Assembly: GCA_019059635.1 (NCBI GenBank)
Contig: JAGVRJ010000012.1
Span: 496,001 to 560,000, forward strand
Direction: 5' to 3'
DNA length: 64,000 bases
DNA from: Proales similis
Taxonomy: Eukaryota; Rotifera; Eurotatoria; Ploima; Proalidae
Shown: positions 1-11,365 of the stretch, one piece after another
Layout: each line of letters opens with the position of its first letter
Position numbering within the stretch: position 1 is the first letter of the stretch
Made by a program: the position numbers and the translations under genes
The notes under the pieces: generated by a model
Seen by the model: only the letters and a program-made list of their open reading frames with translations
Told to the model about the DNA's origin: nothing
The model's database searches: none

Positions 1-1177
1 ACGCTCTCCAAGTCGACTGCCGCCGATCGCCTCCACTAAATTGGCATTCGCTTGTGCCCATGCTCAAGAGGACTTGATCCTTCTTTTGCGTCTCACACTC
101 GTCGAATGAAGCGAATGAGCCTCACCTGGCCCGAGTCGTAATTTCGAAATATTTCACTCGAATAGAGTAGAAGCGAACACACAGGCCATCTCTGTCGACT
201 TGAGTCATGGCACGACTTGTGTGTGCTTTTAAAAAAACTCCAAGCACAACTCGCGCGGCTATGTTGACAATTTCTGTGCCTGTGTCGCTGACTCATTGTC
301 GACGCCGTTCTCGTTATTGTCTACGATGCAAAGCTTTTTATTTAAGCTGCACAGTCGAGCAGGTCGAGTTAGAGCGCTGCTTTGAGCCCCCTCGTGTTAG
401 ATCATAAACGATTAGCGATTATGCGCCGGACGAGTTGAGCTCGTCTTGAAGCCTGTTTTTCCAGCTGAATGAGTCTCTTGTAACAATCGATCGACCGATA
501 TCAAATTGCACCCTTCTCGCCATCTTTACCTCCTCGCTCGTCGTATTTCGCTCTCGATTTCAACGACCTTAATGATTTGCGGCCTGCTCCAAGCCTGCAC
601 CCAAGGCTGTTATTAATTGCTTTAAACGAGCCGTGAACTATTGAATTGGCTCTTGAGGAACGGCTGCGTTCCTCTAATCATTCGCTTGCCGAGCGTTTCC
701 CGATCCAGCCCAGAAATTTCCCGCGTTCCCAACACGCCCTGTCTCTCTTTGTTGAACGTTTGTCTATTGATTGTCCAAATCAATCTCCTCAGCCAACTGG
801 TTTGACAAGCGCTCGCTTGCCAATCTCTATTCTGGGCAGTCAAATGCTTATCTCCCGCTCCTGCTGGCATTAGCTAGATTGCGGGCCCAACACTGCTCTG
901 GTAGTCACGTGATTTCATAATAAATGCGAGCAAGAGAGGCAAAGAAGCAAAATGAGAGAAAAAATTTGTGAATGCATTGAGATGAATAGAAAATGGGCAA
1001 TGTTGCGATTCAGTTTAGTCTTTGCTAGAGAGCGTCCTGTCAGGAGAATTGCATCTCCGACCGACCTAAATCACTCCAATTATCTTTCAGATCACGAATT
1101 ATAATTGCAGACAGCAGTGGTCGCCAGAAATAAAGCAGTGAACGGAATAGAGAGAGAAAGGAACGCCAATCTTACGA
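1..1177. other. No supported gene (left edge)
   Basis: I see no reading frame with a recognisable domain, no clear exon set and no RNA gene here. The sequence is mixed-composition spacer with short unsupported open frames on both strands. It may hold the distal end of a gene that lies outside the window and the promoter of the NFU1 gene that follows. Confidence 0.5.
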
Positions 1178-2188
1178 ATGAATCGTCTTTTGAGAGCGAG
1201 CGGCGTCGCTCTGGCTTCGGCCGTGCGCTCATTTCGCCTTCAGTCATGTGAGTTGGCGCTGAAAATTTCTCGGTTGCTTGAATCACATGACGCTTGTGAC
1301 ACACGATTACCCAGTTCAAGCAACATACATCCAAACACTCGATACGCCCAACCCGAACAGTTTGAAGTTCGTGCCTGACAAGCCGGTTCTGGAAGAAGGC
1401 AAGACGCGCGAGTTTGCCAGTCGAGAAGCGGCGACCGTCTCGCCATTGGCCAGGTAGAATGAACGTCACGCAGAGAGCTTGCCACATTCTAACCCTTCTC
1501 GTCTTGGCTTCATAAGAGAGCTCTTCAGAGTAGAGGGCGTCAAGACGGTGTTTTTCGGCCCTGATTTCATCACCGTCACCAAAGAGGACGATGAGCTGAG
1601 CTCGTGGAAAACGCTCAAGCCAGAAATATTCGCGGTGATTATGGACCACTTTGCGATGAATCTGCCCATCATCAACGAGGAACTGGATCGAATTCGCAAC
1701 GGCGAAGCCAACGACCAAGAGACTGTGCACGACCAGACAAACGTGAAGGAAGAGGACCGTGAAACGGTGGAGCTCATTCTCGAGCTGCTCGACTCCCGCA
1801 TCCGGCCGACCGTGCAAGAAGACGGAGGCGACGTTGTCTTTGTGGTAACGGGTCTTTCTTTAAGAGTTGTCGACTGCACTCATCAACCCTTTGCTCGAAC
1901 CCAGGGCTACGAGGACGGCGTGGTGAAGCTTAAACTCCAAGGCTCATGCACGAGCTGTCCGAGCTCCATAGTCACTCTAAAGTCCGGCATTCAGAACATG
2001 CTTCAGTTCTACATACCCGAGATAAAGTCTGTCGAGCAGGTGAGCCAGACACTCTTGATTGTCCAAGGTCGCGCCTAATTTCGCGTTTGCTTCCTTGAAA
2101 GGCGCTCACACCCGAGGACCAAGTGGCGCAGAAAGAGTTTGAACAGCTCGAGAACAAGCTGGAGAGCAGCGAAAAGGAAAAAAAGTGA
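1178..2188 (+). CDS. NFU1: NFU1 iron-sulfur cluster scaffold, mitochondrial
   Basis: NFU1 delivers 4Fe-4S clusters to mitochondrial targets such as lipoyl synthase. Five exons fit in frame: 1178-1247, 1315-1453, 1517-1844, 1905-2039 and 2102-2188, all with GT-AG introns of 61-67 bp. Exon 1 encodes an Arg- and Ala-rich presequence ([14 protein letters not shown]) typical of mitochondrial import. The spliced protein then has the family signatures in order: [39 protein letters not shown] and [11 protein letters not shown]. The last carries the CxxC pair that binds the cluster at the dimer interface. The C-terminus is a short charged helix ending at TGA. AATAAA lies at 2229. The next gene starts only about 180 bp downstream on the same strand. 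The family assignment is secure; the start is the first ATG giving a basic presequence. Confidence 0.95.
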
Positions 2189-2365
2189 ATTGGCAATATT
2201 TTTTTGTTTGCATCTGACGCCAAGTGAAAATAAAATTTGAACGAAATGGGCAGCTGTTGCTTTTTGATTTAATCAAAACTCGCGACGCTTAAACTCGTCC
2301 GTAAGCTTAAACACGGCAGCCAAGTAAAGGCTTTAGCAGCTGAAGATAGGAAAAAAGGAGGGAGG

Positions 2366-5300
2366 ATGTCGTCGAGCGGCGATTTTTTAGCCGACAACAA
2401 CACATGCGGACAGGCGCTGCTTCGACTGGTGGCGCGAGGCAACGCGATCATTGCTGAGCTGAATCGGCTCAGCGAGTTCATACCGGACGCGTTTCAGAAC
2501 ACGGCGGCCAACAACAAATACGGCGAGATTCTGTTCGATTTCAGCTACTTGTCCAACCAGGTCTACTTTGACAATGTGATTCAGTCGAAAGAACGACTCC
2601 AGCAGCTGGACGACGAGTTCAAATTCAACTACCTGGACATACTCACACGATTCTATTTGGCGTTTGAGAGCATTCACAAGTACTTTGTCGACTTGAGCCG
2701 CTATGTAGAAGACCTGGACGAAGGCATTTACATCCAGCAGAACGTGGACGCAGTTCTGTTCAACGCGGACGGCAAGCAGCTGCTGGCCGAGGCGATCTAC
2801 TTGTACGGTCTGATGCTGCTGATCAGCGACCTCAAGTTCGAGGGATCGGTCCGCGAGCGACTGCTCACCGCCTACATCAGACACAGTGCGCAAAAGTCCT
2901 ACATGGACTCGAACATTGACGACGTGTGCAAGCTGCTGAGAAGCACCGGTTTCGTGGCGGGCCGAGCCAAGCCGGCCAACTACCCGGAGAGCTACTTTGC
3001 CCGATTCAAGCCCAGAGACGACCTACTGAACAAAGTGATCGGACGTCTGAGGACCGACGACCTCTACGGCCTGATGGGCACCTACCCGCTGCCCGAGCAG
3101 CGGAGTCATGCGCTGAGTAGCCAGGCTGGCATGCTCTACGTTCTGCTTTATTTCAAGCCCGAAATACTCAACTCAGAGCAGGCGGTGATGCGCGAAATAG
3201 TCGACAAGTTCTTTCCGGACAATTGGACCATCAGCCTCTACATGGGCAGCATTGTGATCAATTTGCACGAAGCGTGGGACAACTACAAAGCGGCCAAGAG
3301 TGCGCTGGCCAACACGCTCTCGCCGGCCAACATAAAGCAGCAATGCGGCCACCATGTGGCCAAGCTCAAAGAGTCGGCCAAAGATGTGCGGCACCATTTG
3401 AACGAAGGCTTTCTTACGCAGGCCTATCTGCTCTCTAGTCTGAACAAAGTGTTCAATCTGCTTCGACAGGCCAACTGTTCCCTTCGCTGGTCCATATTGC
3501 ACACGAACGCGACTAGTGGCGTCGCACAGTCCAACGACAAGCGCCTGAAAGCGCTGCGCGAGCAAGTTCAAAAAGAGTTTCAGTTCGACTCGTACAGTCT
3601 GCTTGATCTGCTGCTGAATTTGTCGCAGCTCGAGTACAATGTGCGCGAGCTGTACAAGCAAATGATCGAGAAAAAGCAGCAGCAGTGGGAAGAGCTGAAG
3701 AAGGAGGCGCGCGAGCGCACTCAGGAGCTGTCGCAAGTCTTCTCAGGCGACAAGCCGCTGACCAGAATAGCCAAGAACGACAACTTGCAGAAGTGGTTCA
3801 TGCACATATCGAACAAGATCGACGCGCTGAGCTACGAGACGAGCGGCACGACGAGCACGGGCCGCGACATCACTCAGCTGGTGAACGCCATCCAGGAAGT
3901 GCTGCACTACCACGAGATTGACAAGAACCTGCAGGTGAAGCAGTTTGTCCAGGACACGGCCAATTACCTGCTGCAAATGATCAGCACTTGCAACATTCAA
4001 GACGACGCACTCGTTCAGATGCAGACCATTTCGGACATGTCCTACGCGCTTCAGCTTATCGACAACTACACGAACGAAATGCAGTCGCTGATCAAGAAGC
4101 AGCCGTCGCTTGTGATCAAGCTGCGCGCCACGTTTGTCAAGCTGGCGTTCGCCTTGGACCTGCCGCTGCTGCGAATCACGCAGGCCAACAGCGAGGACTT
4201 TGCCAGTGTTACCCAGTACTACTCGCGCGAACTGGTCGCCTACGTGCGCAAGGTGCTGCAAATCATACCGACGTCCATGTTCGACCTGCTGGCCCAGGTG
4301 ATCAATATTCAGACCAATCAGCTGGCCGAGGTGCCCACCATGCTCGACAAGGACAAATTGAAGCAGTTCGCTCAGCTCGACGAGAGATATTCGATCGCTC
4401 GTCTCACCTATTCCATATCTCTCTACACCCAGGGCATTTTGCAGATGAAGTCGGCGCAGATCGGCTGCGTGACCTTGGACTCCAAGCAGCTGCTCGAGGA
4501 CGGCATTAGAAAAGAGCTGGTGAAGAAAATTGTGCTCGCTCTGCACCAGCAGCTTCAGTTCTCAGGTCGCACCGGCGGCGAGCTGATGGGCAAGCTCCAG
4601 GTGCTCGCCGACCAAATAGACGGCTTCAGACGCTCGTTCGAGTACATTCAGGACTACGTGAACATGTACGGACTCAAGATTTGGCAAGAAGAGTTTGCGC
4701 GAATAATCTACTTTCACGTCGAGCAGGAGTGCAACTTGTTCTTGAAAAAGAAAGTGTTCGCCAACGAGTCCGTCTACCAGTCGAAGAGCATTCCGATTCC
4801 AGTGTATCAGGACGCGGCCACAAACGACCCAGAAGGCAGCGTCAACTTCATCGGGCGTCTGGCCAAGGAGATAATTCGAATCACTGACCCGCGTGCGACC
4901 TACTACTTGAAAAAGAAGAGCGCCTGGTTCGATTTGAAGACCAGAGAGGAGCTGGTCAACCTGCAGCTGTTCAAAAAGCTCGAAAAGAGTCTGAACGTGT
5001 TCGGCTTGTACGGCCTGAGTCGCCTGTTTTCGTTCAAGATTGCCAAGCAGCTGCAAAGTCTGGCGGCCGTGCTCAAGAGCAACGAGAAGCCGATGCTGGA
5101 AATCTACGCCAAGTCCTACGAGGAAATGAGGCCCCTGGAGACCAACTCGAGCGTTTCGGCCAAGTTCTACAACGCTTTGATGAGCAAGCTCGTCAAGCTC
5201 TATGCGCCGTGCACTGACTCTTTGCTCAAGATCGGGCAGATCCAGCTGCTGCGCAAAAAGATCAGCTACGAGCTGAACAACGCGGCCAAATTCGACTCAA

Positions 5301-5951
5301 AGCAACTGCTGCATTCACTTGACTCGTTCAATCAGGCGCTGATGGCGCAGATTCGAGCTCACTTCGAAGATCCCACGAATGCGTACCCGCACGAGGAGAA
5401 TCCTCTCTTGTACGAGCTCAATCCCTATCTCGAGTGTGTCGGCCTGGTCGAGCCCTTCAAAAAGGTTTACATAAGCACAAGCCGCTGCGAGTTTGTCGCT
5501 CTCTTCTTGGCCTCGCTCGTGCTCAATCAGCTGCCCAAACTTCCGTCAGTTAAACTAAACGGTAAACGAGAGCTGTTCACAATTTGATTGAGTTTGCTTC
5601 TAACTGACCCTTTGACTAGTGCCCGTGTTCAAGGGAAGCGGCACAAACTCGGGCTCTAACATTCCTGTGGTGGCAGTCACCTTGACCAACTCGGTTTGTC
5701 TAGTCATCGGCGTGGTCACCCTTCTGAAGCAATACCACGTGAACTATCGTGACCAGTTCGTCGCCATTCTAAGTCAATACGTTCGCTCGGCCATCAAGCT
5801 GAGCAGCAGTCAGAAGCCAACCGAGTTGCCCGTCGATATCGGACGAGTGCTCGGCTTTCTTCAAGAGTTCGTCGAGTACAGCGGCCTCGATCGGCAAATT
5901 CTCGAAGTCTACTTGCCCAGGTACATAATAGACCAGCATTTGGCCAACTAG
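2366..5951 (+). CDS. WASHC5: WASH complex subunit 5 (strumpellin)
   Basis: Strumpellin is the large structural subunit of the WASH complex, which activates Arp2/3 on endosomes to drive actin-dependent sorting. A long first exon (2366-5561) and a second exon (5620-5951) are joined by a 58-bp GT-AG intron; the split codon reads GTG. The product is about 1,175 aa, close to the human protein (about 1,160). The N-terminus (ALLRLVARGNAIIAELNRLS) and the later blocks YGEILFDFSYL, LMGTYPLPEQRSHALS and PDNWTISLYMGSIVINLHEAW are strumpellin hallmarks. The protein is almost entirely helical without enzymatic motifs, as expected. The C-terminal exon (LTNSVCLVIGVVTLLKQYH) matches the family C-terminus. 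A possible polyadenylation signal (AATAAA) is near 6069. NFU1 lies close upstream in the same direction, so the two may share a promoter region. Confidence 0.95.
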
Positions 5952-6105
5952 GAGCAGGCCGGGCTCAGCAAGCCAACGTGTCGATTATAATCGCGTTCAT
6001 TCCGCTCGCCCCCTTTTAAACCATTTTGCAATTCAATTTCAAGCACCAATCCGAACGTTTTTATTCGCAAATAAACAAGCAAACGAAAAGGCAAATAGAA
6101 CTCTT

Positions 6106-6668
6106 TCAAGTCGATTTTGATCGGCTGCTCGCAGCGGCTGCTTGATTGGGCGCCGCTTGCGCGAAGTATTTCAAATGGGTGAAGAGCTGGTGACGAAATG
6201 TGGTGTATGCCTCCTCGAACGGCTCCTCTGCGTCGATCATGTTCGAGATGTTTGACATGCACTCGCGATAGCCCATTGTGTAAAAGTCGTTCGCCTCAGC
6301 GAGTGCGATTAAATCAAACGAACGGCTCGCTGCCAAATCAGAGGCCAAATCAGAGGTGGAATGAGGCCACGCAAAAGTCTCAAGTTCATTCTATTCACCT
6401 GCTTTGAGCGTCTCAATCGCCAGCTGAAGTATCTCGGCCTTTTCCAGTCGTTCAGACGATTCTCTCTGGGCCACTAGAGACGGTTCGGATTCAAATTTCA
6501 GCCTAAATCTTGCCTCGATGACTCACCTGATGGCAAAAGAAGCTTCAGTTCCTCCACAGACCGCTTGATCCGGTTTCGTCGCTTCTTTTCTATTTGCTGT
6601 TGATCTTTTTAAATCTCACTCGTCTCCCATCAAAGTCTCCAACTCACCCCTCTTCGTTTTGAGTCCAT
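6106..6668 (-). CDS. Hey/HELT-like bHLH-Orange transcription factor, very short
   Basis: Four exons on the minus strand join in frame: 6668-6648, 6596-6527, 6473-6399 and 6329-6106, about 129 aa in total. Exons 1-2 give the basic region and helix 1 (SKRRGQIEKKRRNRIKRS, then VEELKLLLPS). Exon 3 gives the loop and helix 2 (RLEKAEILQLAIETLKA). Exon 4 gives an Orange domain (FDLIALAEANDFYTMGYREC). Glycine rather than proline in the basic region and the Orange sequence favour the Hey/HELT branch over HES. Such factors are repressors acting in Notch-dependent and other cell-fate decisions. Oddities: the protein is less than half the usual length, and it ends in SRSKST with no WRPW or YRPW Groucho-binding tetrapeptide. 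An upstream coding exon is possible because an open lysine-rich stretch precedes the chosen ATG. Confidence 0.85.
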
Positions 6669-6877
6669 TTCCCGCTCCTTCTTCTTCTTGATCGCATTTC
6701 TTGTCTACGCCTCACCTCTGCCCAGGCCGCAGAATTTGTTTATTTTCTTATAGTCGTCTAATGGACGAGATTTTCGTGTAAACAGATGTGTTTATGCGCA
6801 AGTTTATTTTTATTGGAATGGCTCTGTTAAGGAGCAACAATTATCGCTCGATCGGATAAACTGATTGAGGCTATTAG

Positions 6878-7567
6878 CTACTTCTTGAGATATTTATCTT
6901 CGACCGAGTTGAGCTTTTGCCGGGCTGGCGAATCAGGCGCAAGAGCGGCAGCTAGTTGACTGAACAGCTTTTCGCACAGGCTCATGTCCTGCTTGCCGAG
7001 GAACATGAGATTTAAGGAAAAGCGGCCGCACTCGCAAAGGGCGTCTAAGAGCTCCACCGCAAACGAACTTTTCAAGTCGTCGAGCTCTTGTTGGGCCAAG
7101 AATCGAATGAATCTGCTCAGCTGGTCGCCGTCGATCTCGGCGCTGAACAGTTTCTTTATTGAAGCTACTTGCACCTCCAATAGAAAGTGCCACATTTTAG
7201 CGGCGTCATTTTGGGCCTCTAGGGCGCTCCACGCTTTCTTAAACTCGATATTAGAATTTGGCCGCAGTTCGATCGATTTGCTTTGATCTGAGATCGATTT
7301 GTTCTGAGACGCCGACGGGCCTGAGCAGGACGGGTTCCACGAAGCGCTTCCTCTCTTCTTGGCCGAATTCAGCGACTCGCCCTTGTCGAGTGGACGCAGA
7401 TGCGAGGCGAGCACTATTTGTCTAAAGTCGTCGTAGGTGGCCACCTTTTGCTCGATTGCTCTGAATTTGGCGCTGTTCTCTCGCTTGTACTTTTCTTCGG
7501 CAAGCAGCTCGCGCTCCACATCTCGCTGAATTTTCTTCACGTCGATCTTGAGCTTTTCCTCGTCCAT
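6878..7567 (-). CDS. CCDC103: CCDC103, dynein arm attachment factor
   Basis: CCDC103 is needed to assemble or anchor dynein arms on the axoneme of motile cilia. The single-exon product is about 229 aa (human 242). The N-terminal coiled coil with EEKYKRENSAKFRAIEQKVA and DDFRQIVLASHLRPLDKGES is almost a signature of the family. The C-terminal part (FKKAWSALEAQNDAAKMWHF to LCECGRFSLNLMFLGKQD) is the RPAP3-C-like helical domain. I chose the ATG at 7567 (MDEEKLKIDVKK) because the 50 residues upstream in the open frame do not resemble the family. The gene implies that this animal has motile cilia or flagellated sperm. Confidence 0.92.
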   Translation of the reverse strand: MDEEKLKIDVKKIQRDVERELLAEEKYKRENSAKFRAIEQKVATYDDFRQIVLASHLRPLDKGESLNSAKKRGSASWNPSCSGPSASQNKSISDQSKSIELRPNSNIEFKKAWSALEAQNDAAKMWHFLLEVQVASIKKLFSAEIDGDQLSRFIRFLAQQELDDLKSSFAVELLDALCECGRFSLNLMFLGKQDMSLCEKLFSQLAAALAPDSPARQKLNSVEDKYLKK

Positions 7568-7812
7568 TTGGGTTTGACAGCAAGCGTGACGAACTCTAAG
7601 CAGCCTCTCTGACCCCTCTAACAGCCAACAAGCAGCCTCGTTTGGTTGCCTAGCAATTCCGACTTGAGGCGACCGATTTAATTGTCTTGGTGCTTCTTTC
7701 TGAATGCTGGACGGCATTTAACTTCTATTTTATTATTGTATAAACAAAAGCCTAAAAGAGGTTGAAAGCTTTGAAAGTCTGAAATAGAGAAAAGCGGCGG
7801 AGAAGGATGGCG

Positions 7813-8094
7813 TCACACTCTCGACTCGAGTCGGTTGCGGGCTAGTAGCTCTGGTCGCCGCTGATGCACAGGTTTGAGAAAGAAAATGAAATTGGTCGAG
7901 AGCACGAACGTGAACAAGAGAAGCAGTTTGTTGTTGCGCACGAATTCGCCCATACTGGCACCTTTGGCCTTGTTGGTTGATTCGGCCAGTTTGGCACCGG
8001 GCTCGGTCTTTGGCGTGGCGATGGTGGACGCGACCGGAATCGAGCTCGTCTTCTGCAAGTTGAACGACTGCCTCAGCAGAGTTGAAATTCTCAT
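7813..8094 (-). CDS. Small single-pass membrane protein, downstream ORF of an overlapping pair
   Basis: An ATG-initiated frame of 93 aa. A basic, hydroxylated N-terminus (MRISTLLRQSFNLQKTSSIP) could be a mitochondrial presequence. One hydrophobic segment (LLLLFTFVLSTNFIFFL) is followed by a basic tail. I do not recognise the family. Its ATG overlaps the stop codon of the upstream frame as ATGA on the minus strand (8094-8091). The pair may therefore sit on one bicistronic mRNA, or an unseen intron may join them into one protein. The coding status is inferred from length, the start codon and the clear transmembrane pattern. Confidence 0.5.
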   Translation of the reverse strand: MRISTLLRQSFNLQKTSSIPVASTIATPKTEPGAKLAESTNKAKGASMGEFVRNNKLLLLFTFVLSTNFIFFLKPVHQRRPELLARNRLESRV

Positions 8095-8360
8095 TTTGAC
8101 GGACTGCCGCTATCGACGCTGCTGTTGGGCTGCTGGACTGAAGAGCTGCTGCTCTTGAATAAATCTATTTCGTCGATGTAGGGTATGGAGACAGGGCCGA
8201 TCTTTTTGACGCGGTCTCGTTTGCTCACAAACGCCTTGTTCTGTTGAATTTCCCACCAGATGAAGTGGGTGATGGCAATCAGACCTACTGACCAGAATAG
8301 GACGTTGTTTCGATTGGCGAATCTTTTAAACCTGTGCCACGCACTGGGTTGAGTCAACAT
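8091..8360 (-). CDS. Small single-pass membrane protein, upstream ORF of an overlapping pair
   Basis: About 89 aa from the ATG at 8360 (MLTQPSAWHRFKRFANRNN). The N-terminus is basic and amphipathic. A single membrane segment (VLFWSVGLIAITHFIWW) follows, then a charged stretch (SKRDRVKKIGPVSIPYIDEI) and a Ser-rich tail. The pattern resembles small inner-membrane assembly factors of mitochondria, but I cannot name a family. The stop codon (8091-8093) overlaps the start of the next frame by sharing an ATGA. The open frame extends upstream of 8360 but has no other ATG there. Confidence 0.5.
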   Translation of the reverse strand: MLTQPSAWHRFKRFANRNNVLFWSVGLIAITHFIWWEIQQNKAFVSKRDRVKKIGPVSIPYIDEIDLFKSSSSSVQQPNSSVDSGSPSK

Positions 8361-8644
8361 TCGACGTTCGAGCTTAAAATGGGACGTCGCCTTCAATTCG
8401 ACTCGACTGTCCCTGTTCAGTGCGATGCTTGTCCGATCGCTTATGAGTCTTCAGATTGCATGCAAGCGCAGAGCGCCCGTTTGCAAATGCAACTCAACAA
8501 TCCGACGCAACTGACGCCGGCGATGTGCCAACAATTTGAATTTATTTTTTTTTTAAAATATATATGTGAGTGTGCGTATGTACGTAAATATGAAGAAAAA
8601 TTCGTAACAACAAACAAAAAAGGAGATTGGAGCCAGAATGTGGA

Positions 8645-10766
8645 TCATCTCTTGCTGCGATGAGAGCTGCGGTGTTTGGAAGAGTGACGTTCTCCACTTC
8701 GGCGTCTGTATTGCTTCTTGGCTCGACGACTCGACGGCGAGCGACTGCGCGACGCAGAGCTCGAATTGGACGAGGACCGATGCCGCCTTCGCCTATGAGT
8801 GTGTCTGCGCTCCGAGCTCCTTGACCGGTCCCTACGACGGTTGCCGCTCGAATCTGACGCCTTTTTGATTGGAGGCGGTAGATTGAGAGTGGCCAGGCCG
8901 AGGCTGTTGGAAAACACCGACGACTGATGATGAGAGCCCATGACTCCGAAAGGCTGGCTGCCGAACGGACCAAATGGGCCCATGCCGAACGACTGTTGCA
9001 TGGGCGCCTGCGGCATGAACGGTGCCGTCTGTTGAAATGGATACTGATTGCTTGGCAATGATGCCATGCCATACGAAAACGGAGCCGCATACTGGCCGTT
9101 CATACCGATTGGTGCTGTTGCTGCAGCTGGCGCGTAATATCCATTCGGCTGAGACAGTAAGCTGTGATTGGGCAAAGCACTACTGTGGTAGGTGCTGCTG
9201 CTGCTTTTGTTGTTTTGGTTTGCATGAATCGGCCTGCTGGTTCTGAAAATCGAGAATGAAAACAATTTTAGTTTAAGATTGAGAACAGAGGCGAGCTAAT
9301 GAATGAGAATTTGAGCGCTGAAATCAAAGAGCTAAAGGCCAATGCCAGAAGAGGGAGCCAAATTTATTTGCGAGCATTCGCTTTTTCTCATTTGATTTAA
9401 AAACAAAGCGGGCGAATCGGCATGTTGCATGAGCGGGTAAAATGCGAACTGGATAAACCTCTCGTTAAGCGGCTTCTCGTCCGGTTTGGACGCGTCTGCG
9501 GTTGGTCGTGGTGGCGGTGTGGGACTAGATGACGACGAGCGCCCTTCTTCCTGAGAGTCGCTTTTGGCGTCCAATGATTCTTGCTCGTCGATTTCGATTT
9601 TCTCTACTTCGGCCTCATCTTCTGCGACTAGAGCGGCTTGGCGCTTCGATTCTTGTTCGTCCACTGGCTTGTGTTCTTCTTCCGCATCTTGCTTTTGCGG
9701 CTCTTCTTGGCCAGAAGCAGGCGATTGCGGTGACTTGGGCGACTCGTCGCCTGAATTTGCCAATGACCTGGCGGACATCGGTGACTGTGGGCCAGCTTCC
9801 TCTTTGACCTCGCTCGGCTTCGGCTCGGGCCGTTTCAGAGTGATATGAATCTTCTCGCGGCGAGTTGGCACGGCGACTACAACTGCACTCGGCGCGTCCG
9901 CCTTTTTGCTTTTCTCTTCTTCTTGTTCGGCCGTTTGCTTTGTTTCACCCGAGAGCGGAACTTTAGCTTCGCCGTAGATGCTTGGATCAAATTCGCGCTT
10001 GTCCGGATTCGATTTGAGAAACTCGTTTACTCGGGAGCGAATTGTCGCGTACGGAATGAGGTGGTGGCTCTTGGTGATCTCCTGCGAGCATTCGGCCCTC
10101 GGGCATTCGACTGCGCCGGTCGAGGCCAGTCGCGAGCTTATGCATCGTTCACATGTTATGAAATAGCCGCAGCACGGAGCTAGAACAGCGTCCTCCATCA
10201 AATGGAGTCTACTCTCGCTGCTGAATAGGCAAATTAACTCTTTGGACGGAATGGACGAGTCTCCTCCTGCTAAGGTCTTTTCTTCTCTAACTGCGCTCGA
10301 CTGTGCGGCTCCACTCGTCGCAGACGACGACGACGACGACGATTGGGACTTTGAATTGACTGCCTCGGATTTGGACGGCGGCTTGCTGAACGAGTCGAGC
10401 GCTTGCTGGGCAGCGGTTAGTTCGGCCGTAATCGCCGGTCCAATGTTCTTGACCACGCGGTTGATTTGCACTCGTGAGTTTTTCGGAATGAGCTCTTGCT
10501 CGCTCTTGTAGACTAGACACAAGTACGAGCTTAGAGAGGCAAGCGAGAAGAGAGCAAGGCCAGAGAAGTTTACCTTGATTGGTGTCTACATTGGTGATTT
10601 CCAGGTCCATGTCGTGCATTCGCCGTCCACTTGAGGTTGTGTTCGCTTTGCGAAATTTGCGCTCGAGCACCAGTTTCTTGAGCTCGGCCACGCTCAAGTG
10701 CACACCGTCGAATGCGATTTTCTCATAGTTCTGGTTGGTTATCAGCTTGTAGTGAATAAACGACAT
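8645..10766 (-). CDS. RBBP6/Mpe1-like ubiquitin ligase and mRNA 3'-end processing factor
   Basis: RBBP6 (Mpe1 in yeast, SNAMA in fly) is a DWNN-RING protein of the cleavage and polyadenylation machinery. Exon 1 (10766-10574) carries most of the ubiquitin-like DWNN domain (MSFIHYKLI, FDGVHLSVAELKKLV, DMDLEITNVDTNQ). Exon 2 (from 10512) completes it with ELIPKNSRVQI and continues into a RING-like region (LAPCCGYFITCERC, then ECPRAEC). A long acidic Ser/Pro/Glu-rich tract follows. The last exon (about 9242-8645) is Gly/Pro/Gln-rich and ends in an RS-rich tail (SRSRSPSSRRAKKQ). The exon 2-3 join at about 9459/9242 (216-bp intron) is my best phase-compatible choice. Two oddities: no CCHC zinc knuckle is present between DWNN and RING, and the first RING ligand pair reads CLFS instead of CxxC. 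Confidence 0.88.
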
Positions 10767-11365
10767 GGTGGTCACTCCAAAGCCGGATCAATGACCTCAA
10801 ATCTAAAAATTAAAACGAAAAGTTTACAAATTAGGACAAAAATAAAATTAAAGAAACTGAAAAAAAAACTGAAATTGACATAATCGAGTTAGTCGAAGAG
10901 AGAAAATAGAGAGAGAGAGAATGAAAAATTCAAAGTTTTTTAATAGAAAAAAAAGCAAAAGAGAAAATGGAAAGAGAAGAGCCAAAGGCATTTCATTAGC
11001 CAGCCTGTCAATAGAGCAAATCGAAGGGCAAGAGAAAATTCCCGCCTGGAATTTAACTTGAGTGAGACCTCTTCATTTAATGCTGCCTCAACCTAAATGA
11101 AGAGACCGATACGGACTGCACTTCTTCTGCCTACGATCGCTTACACCTACAAACTCTTGGCTTGTGTGTTTCAATTCAATTTCCTGTTTAGTTTTTTTTT
11201 TCAATGTTTTTTTTCTCGCTTAATGTCTGAGCTGCCTTTGTGTTTTTGCTTTGTGTTTTCGTTTCTGTGTGTGTGTGTGTGTAGGTTTTTTCTTATTTTA
11301 ATTTTACATCAGATTTTTTTTAAAACGACAGAAGAAACAAATGCTGCAAAATCAGTTGCTGTGGC
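10767..11365. other. Intergenic spacer between RBBP6-like and RPB1 genes
   Basis: A- and T-rich sequence with purine tracts (GAGA near 10907-10920), a long T-rich stretch and a (TG)n run at about 11264-11281. It should contain the 5' flank of the RBBP6-like gene and the 3' untranslated region of RPB1, both transcribed from the minus strand. No other gene is visible. Confidence 0.6.

Noticed and set aside
3743-4546. Minus-strand open frame of 267 codons
   Set aside because: Antisense shadow of WASHC5, whose plus-strand sequence matches the family along its full length.
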